From the NCBI GenBank assembly GCA_039714535.1, contig JBDLJC010000027.1, positions 1 to 43,512 on the forward strand: 43,512 nt of DNA. The letters are read 5' to 3'. Position numbers and translations under genes: made by a program. Positions 34,422-43,422 of the stretch are shown one piece after another. The notes beneath the pieces are model-generated. The model saw only the letters and a list, made by a program, of their open reading frames with translations. It was not told where the DNA came from and did no database searches. The stretch's first letter is position 1. The number at the start of each line of letters is the position of its first letter. Source of the stretch: JAGXFP01 sp039714535 (GTDB lineage: Bacteria; Desulfobacterota; Desulfobulbia; Desulfobulbales; JAGXFP01).

Positions 34422-35363
34422 TCAGCTCTCTTGTCGGTTATCCATTAACTCTTTAATGATTCTAGTGGCCAGCAGTCTGGGGTCGCCGGTTTTCAGGACA
34501 TCATACCGATTAATTAGATCCTGAAGACGGGGACGCAACATCTCCAGCGACCAGTCCAGTACTTCCATGGCTCGCGCCTGTTGCCGCCGCTTGGTATGTT
34601 CATCGCTGTGCCGGTGGAGCCGGTCGATCCTTTGTAAAGTCGCAGCCAGTTTTTGCACGCCGCGACCTTCGATGGCGGTGGTCAGGCAAACCCGAGACAG
34701 ATTTTCGGCCAAGGGTGGTTTTTCTCTGGCAACAGCCTCCATATCCATGGCCAGGGCTTCGGCACCGGGGCAGTCCGCCTTGTTGACCACCAGCAGGTCG
34801 GCGACTTCAAGAAGTCCGGCCTTCATGGCCTGGATATCGTCACCCAGACCCGGGGCCACAACCAAGGCGGTTATATCGGCCAGCCGGATAATATCCATTT
34901 CGGATTGCCCTACTCCGACCGTTTCGATAATTATTATTGAACAACCGGAACCGGCCATGATCCGGGTCGCGGCCCCGGCCGCCCCACAAAGCCCGCCAAG
35001 GCGACCGCGGCTGGCCATGGAACGCATCACCACCTCATGGTCGAGGGCATGTTCCATCATTCTGACCCGATCACCCAGGATCGCGCCCCCCGAGATTGGC
35101 GATGATGGGTCAATGGCAATGACACCGATTCTGGCGTCTTGTTCGCGGTATTGTCCGATCAACTTGTCGGTGAGGGTCGATTTGCCGGCGCCCGGCGGGC
35201 CGGTTATGCCGATTACCGTCGCCTTCTCAAGCAGCACCGGATCGAGTCCGGTCAGGATCAGATCAGCCCTTCGGTCACCATCTTCAACCAAAGAGATGGC
35301 CCGGGCAATGGCGCGGCTATCACGGTTAATAATCGCCTTTATAAGGTGGGATGTCTCCGCCAT
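34422..35363 (-). CDS. meaB: MeaB/ArgK-family mutase chaperone GTPase
   Basis: A 313-residue G3E GTPase. P-loop GPPGAGKST is at 55-63, with IDPSSP and ETVGVGQSE switch segments and the NKAD specificity motif. MeaB loads adenosylcobalamin into the mutase and protects it from inactivation. It lies between the two mutase subunit genes, 3 bases before mcmA1 and 5 after the B12-binding gene. Confidence 0.95.
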   Translation of the reverse strand: MAETSHLIKAIINRDSRAIARAISLVEDGDRRADLILTGLDPVLLEKATVIGITGPPGAGKSTLTDKLIGQYREQDARIGVIAIDPSSPISGGAILGDRVRMMEHALDHEVVMRSMASRGRLGGLCGAAGAATRIMAGSGCSIIIIETVGVGQSEMDIIRLADITALVVAPGLGDDIQAMKAGLLEVADLLVVNKADCPGAEALAMDMEAVAREKPPLAENLSRVCLTTAIEGRGVQKLAATLQRIDRLHRHSDEHTKRRQQARAMEVLDWSLEMLRPRLQDLINRYDVLKTGDPRLLATRIIKELMDNRQES

Positions 35364-35368
35364 TTATC

Positions 35369-35794
35369 TTACTCGGAACGGTTCCGGTGATGGAGGTCGC
35401 AGGCCTCCTGAAAGGCCTGGAGAATAATTTCTATCGGAGTGCCAGGGGTGAATATCTCTCTGATACCGGCCTCTTTTAAAGCGGCAATATCTTCATCCGG
35501 GATCACGCCACCGCCCAAAACCGGGATGTCGGAGCCATTTATTTTAGCCAGGGCTTCGATCACGGCCGGAAACAGACGGTTGTGGCCGCCGGAAAGGGAT
35601 GACAGCCCAATGGCGGCTACGTCTTCCTGAACAGCGGCAGCGGCGATTTCTGCCGGGGTGCGGCGAATACCGGTATAGACAACTTCAAAGCCGCCATCCC
35701 GCAGCGCTCTGGCGATGAATTTGGCGCCGCGATCATGACCATCGAGGCCCGGTTTAGCGATCAGCACCCTGTTTTTGCGCTCATTAACACCCAT
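35369..35794 (-). CDS. mcmA2: methylmalonyl-CoA mutase B12-binding subunit
   Basis: A 141-residue cobalamin-binding domain with DGHDRG (18-23), the SxL segment near LSSLSGGH, and GGGVIP, the three motifs of the B12 fold; His20 is the lower axial ligand. It supplies the cofactor domain missing from the catalytic chain, giving a two-subunit mutase. It follows sucD by 26 bases. Confidence 0.95.
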   Translation of the reverse strand: MGVNERKNRVLIAKPGLDGHDRGAKFIARALRDGGFEVVYTGIRRTPAEIAAAAVQEDVAAIGLSSLSGGHNRLFPAVIEALAKINGSDIPVLGGGVIPDEDIAALKEAGIREIFTPGTPIEIILQAFQEACDLHHRNRSE

Positions 35795-35820
35795 AGGAAC
35801 GACTCCAGGCTAAGTGTTGG

Positions 35821-36705
35821 CTAATTGAAGTTCTGCTTACAAAAGCTACCTAAATTACCCAGATCTTCGCAGACATGGATGCCGCATTTCTGCATGGCAC
35901 CGATCTTGGCGGCGGCGGCGCCGCTACCGCTGCTGCCACTGCCACCGCTGACAATGGCCCCGGCGTGACCCATGCGGCGACCGGGTGGAGCGGTAAGTCC
36001 GGCAATAAACCCGACGACCGGTTTATTCATGTGATTGGCCACAAAGTCGGCGGCCTCCTCTTCGGCGGTGCCGCCAATCTCGCCAACCATCACCACCCCT
36101 CTGGTTTCAGGATCGTTCTCGAAGGCGGTCAGGCAATCGATAAAATCGGTGCCGATTACCGGATCACCGCCGATCCCGAGGCACGTTGTCTGGCCTATTC
36201 CCTGCAGGGTAAGCTGGTGGACGACTTCGTAGGTGAGGGTGCCGGAACGGGAAACAACTCCAATAGGTCCGGGTAGATGAATAGCCCCCGGCATGATCCC
36301 GGCCTTGCATTGTCCCGGGCTGATTATCCCCGGACAGTTGGGGCCAATCAGTCGTGAATCGGTCAGAGCCAGAAAATTTTTAATCTTGAGCATATCCATA
36401 GCGGGAATACCCTCGGTGATCGCAATGATAAGCGGGACCCCGGCAGCGGCCGCCTCCATTATGGCATCGGCGGCGAAGGGCGGCGGCACAAAGATCAGCG
36501 AACAGTTGGCGCCGGTGGCCGCTACGGCTTTATCGACCGAGTCAAAAACCGGGACGCCATTTACATCCTGGCCTCCTTTGCCGGGCGTTACCCCGGCTAC
36601 GACACTAGCTCCGTATTCGCGGCACTGGCCGGTATGAAATTGGCCTTCCCGACCGGTGATACCCTGGACCAGCAGCCTGGTATTTTTGTCAATAAATATG
36701 CTCAT
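35821..36705 (-). CDS. sucD: succinyl-CoA synthetase alpha subunit
   Basis: A 294-residue subunit with a CoA-binding N-terminal domain (VQGITGREG) and the phosphorylated His247 in RMGHAGAIVSG. Just after the active site lies GGSGSSGSG followed by AAAA, a Gly/Ser/Ala-rich stretch where relatives have more complex sequence (for example GGKGTADEK). With SucC it interconverts succinyl-CoA and succinate with ATP or GTP. It follows sucC by 17 bases. Confidence 0.95.
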   Translation of the reverse strand: MSIFIDKNTRLLVQGITGREGQFHTGQCREYGASVVAGVTPGKGGQDVNGVPVFDSVDKAVAATGANCSLIFVPPPFAADAIMEAAAAGVPLIIAITEGIPAMDMLKIKNFLALTDSRLIGPNCPGIISPGQCKAGIMPGAIHLPGPIGVVSRSGTLTYEVVHQLTLQGIGQTTCLGIGGDPVIGTDFIDCLTAFENDPETRGVVMVGEIGGTAEEEAADFVANHMNKPVVGFIAGLTAPPGRRMGHAGAIVSGGSGSSGSGAAAAKIGAMQKCGIHVCEDLGNLGSFCKQNFN

Positions 36706-36722
36706 CTCGGATAACCCTGTCT

Positions 36723-37886
36723 CTAGGCCCGTGAAATTTCGGCAATTTTATTAGCGGCGTCGGCCAGATCGACGGCGGTGATCAGATTGAGCCCGGAATC
36801 GGCCAGAATCCGGCGGCCTTTATCGACATTGGTCCCTTCCATACGAATCACAACCGGTACGGTTATCCCGGTCTTGCGGGCGGCTTCTACAACCCCATCG
36901 GCCAACACATCGCAGCGGAGAATGCCGCCAAAGATGTTGATTAGGATTCCCTTGACCTTGGGGTCGCTGAGAATAATCCGCAAGCCTTCTTCAACCATTT
37001 CGGCGTTAGCCCCACCGCCGACGTCAAGAAAATTGGCCGGTTCGGCCCCGGCCTTTTTGATAAGGTCCATGGTGGCCATGGCCAGACCGGCGCCGTTGAC
37101 CATGTTACCGATATTACCATCGAGCTTAATATAGTTGAGGCCGACACGGGCCGCCTCGACTTCCAGCGGATCTTCCTCGGCCTCGTCCCGCCAGTCCCAT
37201 ATATCCTGATGACGGTAGAGCGAGCTTGAATCGATATCTATTTTGGCGTCCAGGGCCACTAGCTGATTTTCGGCCGTGATGACCAGAGGGTTGATCTCCA
37301 GCATGGTACAGTCTTTCTCGGTAAAGAGGCGGTAGAGTTTGGTGAGCAGAGATGAAAAATTGCTGGATATGTTTTTGTCAAGATCAAGCCCGAACAGGAG
37401 CTGGCGATGATGAAAGGGCTGGAGTCCGATCAGGGGATTAACCATTACTTTGATAATTTTCTCCGGCATCGAGACGGCAACATCCTCAATATCCATCCCT
37501 CCGGCCAGACTGGCGACAATCATGATTTGGGCGGTGGTCCGGTCGGGAATAATACTCAGATATAATTCCCGGGAAATATTCAGGCCCTGCTCGATCAGGA
37601 CCTTGCCGACCTTTTTGCCGACCGGGCCGGTCTGTTTGGTGACAATGGTCATGCCAAGGATTTCTGCCGCAGCCAGCCGGATTTCTTCTTCCGACTTGAC
37701 CAGTCTGACCCCGCCGGCCTTGCCCCTGCCACCGGCGTGGATCTGGGCTTTAACGATCAGTGGATAGCCGCCAAGTTTCCGGCCAGCAGCGACGGCCTCT
37801 TCTGTGGTAAAGGCCACCGAACCTTTTGGCACAGGGACTTCGTATTGTTTAAAGAGTTCTTTGGCCTGATATTCATGTATATTCAT
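36723..37886 (-). CDS. sucC: succinyl-CoA synthetase beta subunit
   Basis: A 387-residue ATP-grasp subunit beginning MNIHEYQAKELF. KAQIHAGGRGKAGGV near 45-60 and LDVGGGAN near 290 mark the nucleotide and phosphate sites; EINPLVI carries the Mg ligands. Length matches the family. It follows prpE by 121 bases, a gap with no clear terminator, so a single operon from prpE is plausible. Confidence 0.96.
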   Translation of the reverse strand: MNIHEYQAKELFKQYEVPVPKGSVAFTTEEAVAAGRKLGGYPLIVKAQIHAGGRGKAGGVRLVKSEEEIRLAAAEILGMTIVTKQTGPVGKKVGKVLIEQGLNISRELYLSIIPDRTTAQIMIVASLAGGMDIEDVAVSMPEKIIKVMVNPLIGLQPFHHRQLLFGLDLDKNISSNFSSLLTKLYRLFTEKDCTMLEINPLVITAENQLVALDAKIDIDSSSLYRHQDIWDWRDEAEEDPLEVEAARVGLNYIKLDGNIGNMVNGAGLAMATMDLIKKAGAEPANFLDVGGGANAEMVEEGLRIILSDPKVKGILINIFGGILRCDVLADGVVEAARKTGITVPVVIRMEGTNVDKGRRILADSGLNLITAVDLADAANKIAEISRA

Positions 37887-38007
37887 TTAATACTTCCGCG
37901 TTACTGCCAAAAATGACAGGTTAACGGTAATCCTGAGTTTAATCGAGATCGTTAATCATAACATAAAACAGTGGCATTAATTCGTTGCCATAGGATCATG
38001 TAAGATT

Positions 38008-39906
38008 TCAGGCGTTTTGGGGATACCCCATCTGTTTCAGAGTATCAGTGATTTCGTCCAAAGATGTCGGGTCGTCGATGGTTGAAGGCATTCGGTACTC
38101 TTTACCGTTGGCAATGGCGCGCATGGTGCCGCGAAGGATCTTGCCAGACCTGGTCTTGGGCAGGCGACTGACCTGGGTCGATTCCCGAAAACAGGCAATG
38201 GGACCGATCTTAGCGCGCACCATTTTTACCAGTTCCTGCTGGATTTCTGCCGGATCGTCTTCAACCCCCGCTTTAAGGATAAAAAACCCCAGGGGCAACT
38301 CACCCTTAAGTTGATTATTTGTGCCGATGACTGCACATTCGGCGATGGCGGGATGGGTTGCAATTACTTCTTCCATGGCGCCGGTGGAGAGACGATGTCC
38401 AGCGATATTGATAACATCGTCCATCCGCCCCATTACGTAGACGTAACCATCTTCATCAATAAAACCACCGTCACTGGTTTCGTAGTAGCCTGGGAACTGT
38501 TTCATATAGGAGCTGATAAAACGGTCTTCGTTGCGCCAGAGGGAGGCAAGGGTGCCAGGCGGCAGAGGCAGCTTGACTACGATATTGCCTTCCTGACCAG
38601 CCGAGACTTCATTGCCTCCATCGTCCAGAATCCGGACATCATAACCAGGGGCGGCCTTGGTCGGCGAACCGGGTTTGACCGGGAATTCTTCAATACCACG
38701 GCAGTTGGCAACGATTGACCAGCCCGTCTCCGTCTGCCACCAATGATCGATAACAGGTTTTTTAAGGAGGTCGCAGGCCCAGTGATAGGTGTCGGAGTCC
38801 AGTCGTTCTCCGGCCAGATAGAGGGCTTCGAAACAGGAAAGATCGTAATTTTTAAGGAGCTCGCCATTGGGGTCTTCTTTTTTGATGGCCCGGAAGGCGG
38901 TGGGGGCCGTAAAGAGGGTCTTCACTCCATATTCATTTATTACCCGCCAGAAAGCGCCGGCATCTGGGGTGCCGATCGGCTTACCTTCATAAATGATGGT
39001 AGTGCAGCCCCGGAGCAAGGGGCCATAAACAATATAAGAGTGGCCGACAACCCAGCCCACATCGGAAGCGGCCCAGAAGACGTCTCCGGCGTCAACATCA
39101 TAAACATTTTTCATGCTCCAGTTAAGCGCGACAGCATGGCCGCCATTGTCGCGCATAACTCCCTTGGGCATGCCGGTGGTGCCTGAGGTATAAAGGATGT
39201 AAAGCGGGTCGGTGGCCAGGAGCGGAACACAATCAGCCGGCTGAGCATCCTGGACAATATCCTGCCAGACCAGATCACGACCTTCGATCAACTCAGAGGT
39301 TATAAATTCGCGCTGAAAGATGATGCATTTTTTAGGTTTATGGTCTGACTGGTTGATGGCTTCGTCGACCAGCGGTTTATAGCCCAGGGTTTTTTTACCT
39401 TCAATAGCCCCGGATGCGGTTATCAGGACTTTTGGCTGGGCGTGATCAATTCGAATAGCCAACTCGTGGGCGGCGAAACCACCGAAAACCACCGAGTGGA
39501 TGGCGCCGAGCCTGGCACAGGCCAGCATGGCCACCGCTGCTTCCGGAATCATCGGCATATAGATAATAACCGTATCGCCTTTTTGCACACCCTGGGACTT
39601 TAAAGCACCGGCAAAAACTGCGACCTGATCGCGAAGTTCACGATAGCTTATCTTTCTTTTGCTATCGGTAACGGGACTATCAAAGATAATGGCAGTCTGC
39701 TCACCCCGACCATTTTCGACGTGGCGGTCAACAGCGTTAAAACAGGTATTCATTTTACCCCCCTTGAACCAGCGGTAAAAAGGGGGATTTGAACTGTCGA
39801 GGACCGTGTCCCATTTCTTCTGCCAAGTGATCTCTTCGGCGGCCTGTCCCCAAAATCCTTCCGGATTGCCTATGCTCTCCGTGTAAACATCGTTATACCG
39901 TCCCAT
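38008..39906 (-). CDS. prpE: propionyl-CoA synthetase (acyl-CoA ligase, PrpE/AcsA family)
   Basis: A 632-residue AMP-forming ligase. ATG 39906 is chosen because AAGGGG lies six bases upstream; a longer frame to 39945 lacks this. P-loop YTSGTTGMPKGV and the C-terminal catalytic Lys in RSGKILRGT are intact. It activates propionate (or acetate) with ATP and CoA. Acetyl-CoA synthetases are close relatives; the propionate operon favours PrpE. Confidence 0.88.
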   Translation of the reverse strand: MGRYNDVYTESIGNPEGFWGQAAEEITWQKKWDTVLDSSNPPFYRWFKGGKMNTCFNAVDRHVENGRGEQTAIIFDSPVTDSKRKISYRELRDQVAVFAGALKSQGVQKGDTVIIYMPMIPEAAVAMLACARLGAIHSVVFGGFAAHELAIRIDHAQPKVLITASGAIEGKKTLGYKPLVDEAINQSDHKPKKCIIFQREFITSELIEGRDLVWQDIVQDAQPADCVPLLATDPLYILYTSGTTGMPKGVMRDNGGHAVALNWSMKNVYDVDAGDVFWAASDVGWVVGHSYIVYGPLLRGCTTIIYEGKPIGTPDAGAFWRVINEYGVKTLFTAPTAFRAIKKEDPNGELLKNYDLSCFEALYLAGERLDSDTYHWACDLLKKPVIDHWWQTETGWSIVANCRGIEEFPVKPGSPTKAAPGYDVRILDDGGNEVSAGQEGNIVVKLPLPPGTLASLWRNEDRFISSYMKQFPGYYETSDGGFIDEDGYVYVMGRMDDVINIAGHRLSTGAMEEVIATHPAIAECAVIGTNNQLKGELPLGFFILKAGVEDDPAEIQQELVKMVRAKIGPIACFRESTQVSRLPKTRSGKILRGTMRAIANGKEYRMPSTIDDPTSLDEITDTLKQMGYPQNA

Positions 39907-39979
39907 GAAAGTCCCCTTGATCAAGAGTTTGGAGTTTTTAAACAATGATGCCCAATAATGGCGACAAAGACATTTTTCA

Positions 39980-40025
39980 TGTCAGCAGACAGTACCACTC
40001 TGTGGCACAACCATCAACGGTTGAT
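39980..40025 (-). promoter_or_regulatory. candidate promoter and operator dyads upstream of prpE
   Basis: On the minus strand TTGATG (40017-40012) and TACTGT (39994-39989) are separated by 17 bases, a weak sigma70-like promoter giving a leader of about 75 bases. A perfect dyad ATCAAC-G-GTTGAT (40013-40025) overlaps the -35, and TGTC-AGCA-GACA (39980-39991) overlaps the -10 and start region. These would suit a repressor or activator of the propionate genes. The gap 39907-40229 otherwise shows no gene. Confidence 0.4.
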
Positions 40026-40229
40026 TTCACCCGGTTTTCACTAAAGCTCAATAGTATTTACCAAACAATGAACAAGTCATCTCGCACGAATAGAGAGATC
40101 CTGTTTTTAAGATTTAGGATGAATCTCTTCTATATAACAGGCGGGAGTGAGATTCTCTTTTTTCTTATCATCATTTTCCCCCTCCATAATACCATAGGAC
40201 ATAAGAAAGAAATTTAAGAGGATGGGCTT

Positions 40230-40979
40230 CTACGGTGCTTTATCTGATTTGCGGGTTGCTGCGAGTTTGTCGAGACAATTCCACAGACCACGGAGGATGC
40301 TGACTTCACGACTGTTAAGTTCGGTGCGTCCGAAGATTCGCCGAAAGGTGTGCAGGATGTGATCAGGATTGTTGTCTTTAAAAAATCCTAAATTGAACAG
40401 ACTGGTTCGCATATGCTGCAACATTCCCTCCAACTCTTCTGCAGGCGCCGGCAGCCATTCTGAGACCGGAAGATTCGGTTCCGCAAGCGATTGCTGATAA
40501 ATTTCGTAGAGACAGATATTAACAGCCTGAGCCAAATTTAACGAGGCCAACTCACCACTGGTCGGAATGGCGATGAAATGATGGCAGCGATCAAGCTCTT
40601 CGTTGGTTAGTCCTTTATCTTCACGACCGAAGAGTAAACCACATCGACTTACCGGATTACTGGAATTGATGCGAACAGCCGCCTGATCCGGGGCCATAAA
40701 TGTCTCACGGTAACGTTTACCGAAGCGTCTGGTGGTGCCAAACAACAGATTGATGTCGGCAACGGCGGAACCAATATCTGGAAAGACCTTCGCCTCTTTG
40801 AGAATATGCCCGGCCTTGACCGCCATCAATTGCGCCGCTTCACTGAGGTGATCAGTGCGGGGATTAACGAGCCTCAGGTCATTACAACCGAAGTTTTGCA
40901 TGGTCCGACAGACCGAGCCGATATTAAGAGGCCCCTGGGGCTCAACCAGGATTATGGAGAGGTTAGCAGCATGGTTCAT
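40230..40979 (-). CDS. trmJ: TrmJ-like SPOUT tRNA 2'-O-methyltransferase
   Basis: A 249-residue SPOUT enzyme. Motif 1 is NIGSVCRTMQNFG near 17-30, motif 2 LLFGREDKGLTNEEL near 134-148, and motif 3 ASLNLAQAVNICLYEIY near 163-180. TrmJ methylates the 2'-O of position 32 in several tRNAs; other TrmH-like members are possible, but the size and helical C-terminus fit TrmJ. Confidence 0.9.
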   Translation of the reverse strand: MNHAANLSIILVEPQGPLNIGSVCRTMQNFGCNDLRLVNPRTDHLSEAAQLMAVKAGHILKEAKVFPDIGSAVADINLLFGTTRRFGKRYRETFMAPDQAAVRINSSNPVSRCGLLFGREDKGLTNEELDRCHHFIAIPTSGELASLNLAQAVNICLYEIYQQSLAEPNLPVSEWLPAPAEELEGMLQHMRTSLFNLGFFKDNNPDHILHTFRRIFGRTELNSREVSILRGLWNCLDKLAATRKSDKAP

Positions 40980-41037
40980 TTATTCATCAATTCTAATTAA
41001 ATCAGAGTTTATATTTCAAGAATTTGCGAATTTTTCG

Positions 41038-42057
41038 CTATAATTTGATCTTTGGGATACCAAACTTCAAAAGCATTACTATCTTGTGGGGTAACATTCT
41101 AAATGGCCCGATGAATTTACCGGGGCTGACCTTTCGTCCCGCCTGAGTCTTTCGTCTTTTTCTTCGCAAAATCTTTTGGTTTCTAAACAGATTAATCAAG
41201 CAATCCAGATAAATTTCTTTAAATATAGTCAAATTAAACTTGATCAGGGATATTATTATTCCTTCGACCAACAAAACTATTATATGAATCGGAAAAATTA
41301 TCTGAAACAATGGGCTTGGGTAAGAAATTTGCAGTACATAACTCTTATTGAGTTCACTGAGTTTTCTTCTCTTTAAACTGGTCGATAATCGGCGATTTTC
41401 TTTGACTTTCCCTCCACCAAAACTGCTCCCAACCCAGTGGTCGAAGCCCGATTCGGCAAAGGTCATAACCGGGTAACCCCTTAGCCTTGCCTGGCAGCAT
41501 AAATACATATCCTCTGCCATCGAGCCAAACCACTCGGGAAACCCGCCAATCTCATCCCAGAGATCCTTCTTAACCCAGAGGCAGGCGCCAATGATCATCG
41601 CCACATTTGGTTCGTTGGGATCAAGGTTGGGGATTGGATTAAAGAATGGATCGAGGAAGCTGCCGATATCGATCAATTCACCTGTTTCTGCATCATACTG
41701 TGCCAGTCCGAAAATTCCTTTGCCGTATTTAAGGGCACCATCGTAAAGAGTTTTCAGGGCATCCTGGTGGAGAACCGCATCATTATTAAGCAGGAGGACA
41801 TACTCACCACGTGCGATTGCAACCATGCGATTATTGCTTATACAGAAGCCAACATTCTCATTACTGGTGATTAATTTTGCCTGGGGGAACTTATCGCGGA
41901 TTAGTTGCCGGGAGTTATCGGTTGAACAGTCGTCGTGCACTATAATTTCGACCGGCTGGTCAAAATCCTGAGCAAGGATCGAATCGAGACAGGCTTCGAG
42001 GAATTTAGCGCCATTATAATTGGCCACGCATACTGAACAGATGGGTATTATTGACAT
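41038..42057 (-). CDS. GT2-family glycosyltransferase
   Basis: A 339-residue GT-A glycosyltransferase: VANYNGAKFLEAC near 12-24, HDDCSTDNS near 41-49 and NNDAVL as DXD-like motif. A C-terminal amphipathic or membrane segment (about 243-266) suggests a membrane-linked enzyme of polysaccharide or lipopolysaccharide synthesis. Its 3' half (41180-41380) is visibly A/T-rich compared with upstream genes, which may point to transfer. Specific sugar unknown. Confidence 0.85.
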   Translation of the reverse strand: MSIIPICSVCVANYNGAKFLEACLDSILAQDFDQPVEIIVHDDCSTDNSRQLIRDKFPQAKLITSNENVGFCISNNRMVAIARGEYVLLLNNDAVLHQDALKTLYDGALKYGKGIFGLAQYDAETGELIDIGSFLDPFFNPIPNLDPNEPNVAMIIGACLWVKKDLWDEIGGFPEWFGSMAEDMYLCCQARLRGYPVMTFAESGFDHWVGSSFGGGKVKENRRLSTSLKRRKLSELNKSYVLQISYPSPLFQIIFPIHIIVLLVEGIIISLIKFNLTIFKEIYLDCLINLFRNQKILRRKRRKTQAGRKVSPGKFIGPFRMLPHKIVMLLKFGIPKIKL

Positions 42058-42202
42058 GGTGTTATATTAATGAACCAATGGATATTTGAAGTTAAATATT
42101 ATCACTGGAATTTTTTACGATGGTTACCAGCTAACCAAAATGACAGAGAGAATCGCAACCAATCTATCAAACAGGCTGGAATACTAGAGAGTCAGATGAT
42201 AT

Positions 42203-43321
42203 TTACGATATCTCGTCAGGTAATAGTCGTTCATAGATCTGCAAATAACGTTCGGCGCAATCATCCCAGGTGCCTATTTCTGCCTTCACCCAGTTCCGGG
42301 CTTGCAAGGCAATCCTTTTATTATTTGCCCCAATTGCTAAATACTCAATAGCCGCTTTAAGCTCATCTTTACTATTAATTAGAATTCCGGTTTCGTAATT
42401 TATTATCAGATTACGATGGGCCGGGATGTTAGAGGCAATAATCGGCAGGCCAGCCGCCATCGCTTCAAGCAAAACCTGAGGCTGCCCCTCATCGTGTTCG
42501 CTTAAAGTTATTATGCCACTGGCCTTCGGGAACCATTTTTCCCGAAGAGCACCAGGGTTGGTCGCGCCCTGATAATCGAGCCAGGCGGGAGTTTCTATAT
42601 CTTCCTGTTTCGGCCCAAGCCAAGTGAGATGGTGTGGACTAGTAAAGACATCTGCTCCCCAATCGAAGAGTCTGCCCACCTTCTGTTGCGTCATCCGGAG
42701 GACCACCAGCCACTGGTGGTCTTTATCGGTAAATGCCCTTTCGATGTTGAACCATTCTTCGCCTATACCAAAAGGGACATAGGCGATTTCAGCGTATTCG
42801 CCAAAATAATCCTCCAGGATTGGTATCATCCACTTGCCATTGGGGCATAATACGCAACAACGGTTTTTTATTACCCGTTTAATAAGATGCCTGAGCAAAG
42901 GGTTGGTAACCAGTTTGAGATCACTTCCCAGTACAGATATCACCAAGGGCTGCCTGCTTGTATTACCCAGAGGAATAGCGTTTTGGAGCCAATTTATATG
43001 ATACAGGTCGACACCCTCGGTTCGGCGATAAACTTTTTTCAAGAAGAACAAGAGCATGGGTATATAATACAGCAGACTCTTTATCGGACTGGTTCTGAGC
43101 AGATGGGCAATCCCCCCTGCCGCGAGCAACTTTTTCAGCCACTTTGCTTCATAGGATGTCGCAACATAAGAGATATTTTCAGGAATAACCCCCGGAGGCC
43201 CCCAGGAGTTAATTACAAGTTTACGGATTTTTCCTAAGGCATAGGTGAAATTATAAATAAATACCCCACGCCAATCATCTTTGTTAGCAGGGTAAGATGT
43301 ATAGGATGTTAGAATTTTCAT
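42203..43321 (-). CDS. GT4-family glycosyltransferase
   Basis: A 372-residue GT-B enzyme with a C-terminal GT4 donor site (LSEHDEGQPQVLLEAMAAGLP, conserved E-x7-E pattern). I set the start at ATG 43321 (MKILTSYTSYP), which looks like a family N-terminus; the frame extends to 43429 but that part overlaps the leader of an adjacent transposase. No strong ribosome site precedes 43321. With the GT2 gene 145 bases downstream it suggests a small surface-polysaccharide set, cut by the mobile element. Confidence 0.8.
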   Translation of the reverse strand: MKILTSYTSYPANKDDWRGVFIYNFTYALGKIRKLVINSWGPPGVIPENISYVATSYEAKWLKKLLAAGGIAHLLRTSPIKSLLYYIPMLLFFLKKVYRRTEGVDLYHINWLQNAIPLGNTSRQPLVISVLGSDLKLVTNPLLRHLIKRVIKNRCCVLCPNGKWMIPILEDYFGEYAEIAYVPFGIGEEWFNIERAFTDKDHQWLVVLRMTQQKVGRLFDWGADVFTSPHHLTWLGPKQEDIETPAWLDYQGATNPGALREKWFPKASGIITLSEHDEGQPQVLLEAMAAGLPIIASNIPAHRNLIINYETGILINSKDELKAAIEYLAIGANNKRIALQARNWVKAEIGTWDDCAERYLQIYERLLPDEIS

Positions 43322-43422
43322 CACTGCTGTCTCATAGTTGATCAATAAAAACAGGCCCGGAAGATCCGATGTTGTTATAATGTGTTCGACGAAAACCATT
43401 ATAAAACAAGGGGTTCCGAGCC

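Noticed and set aside
39945..40217. 90-codon plus frame upstream of prpE
   Set aside because: No ribosome site or family resemblance, and it covers the likely prpE promoter.
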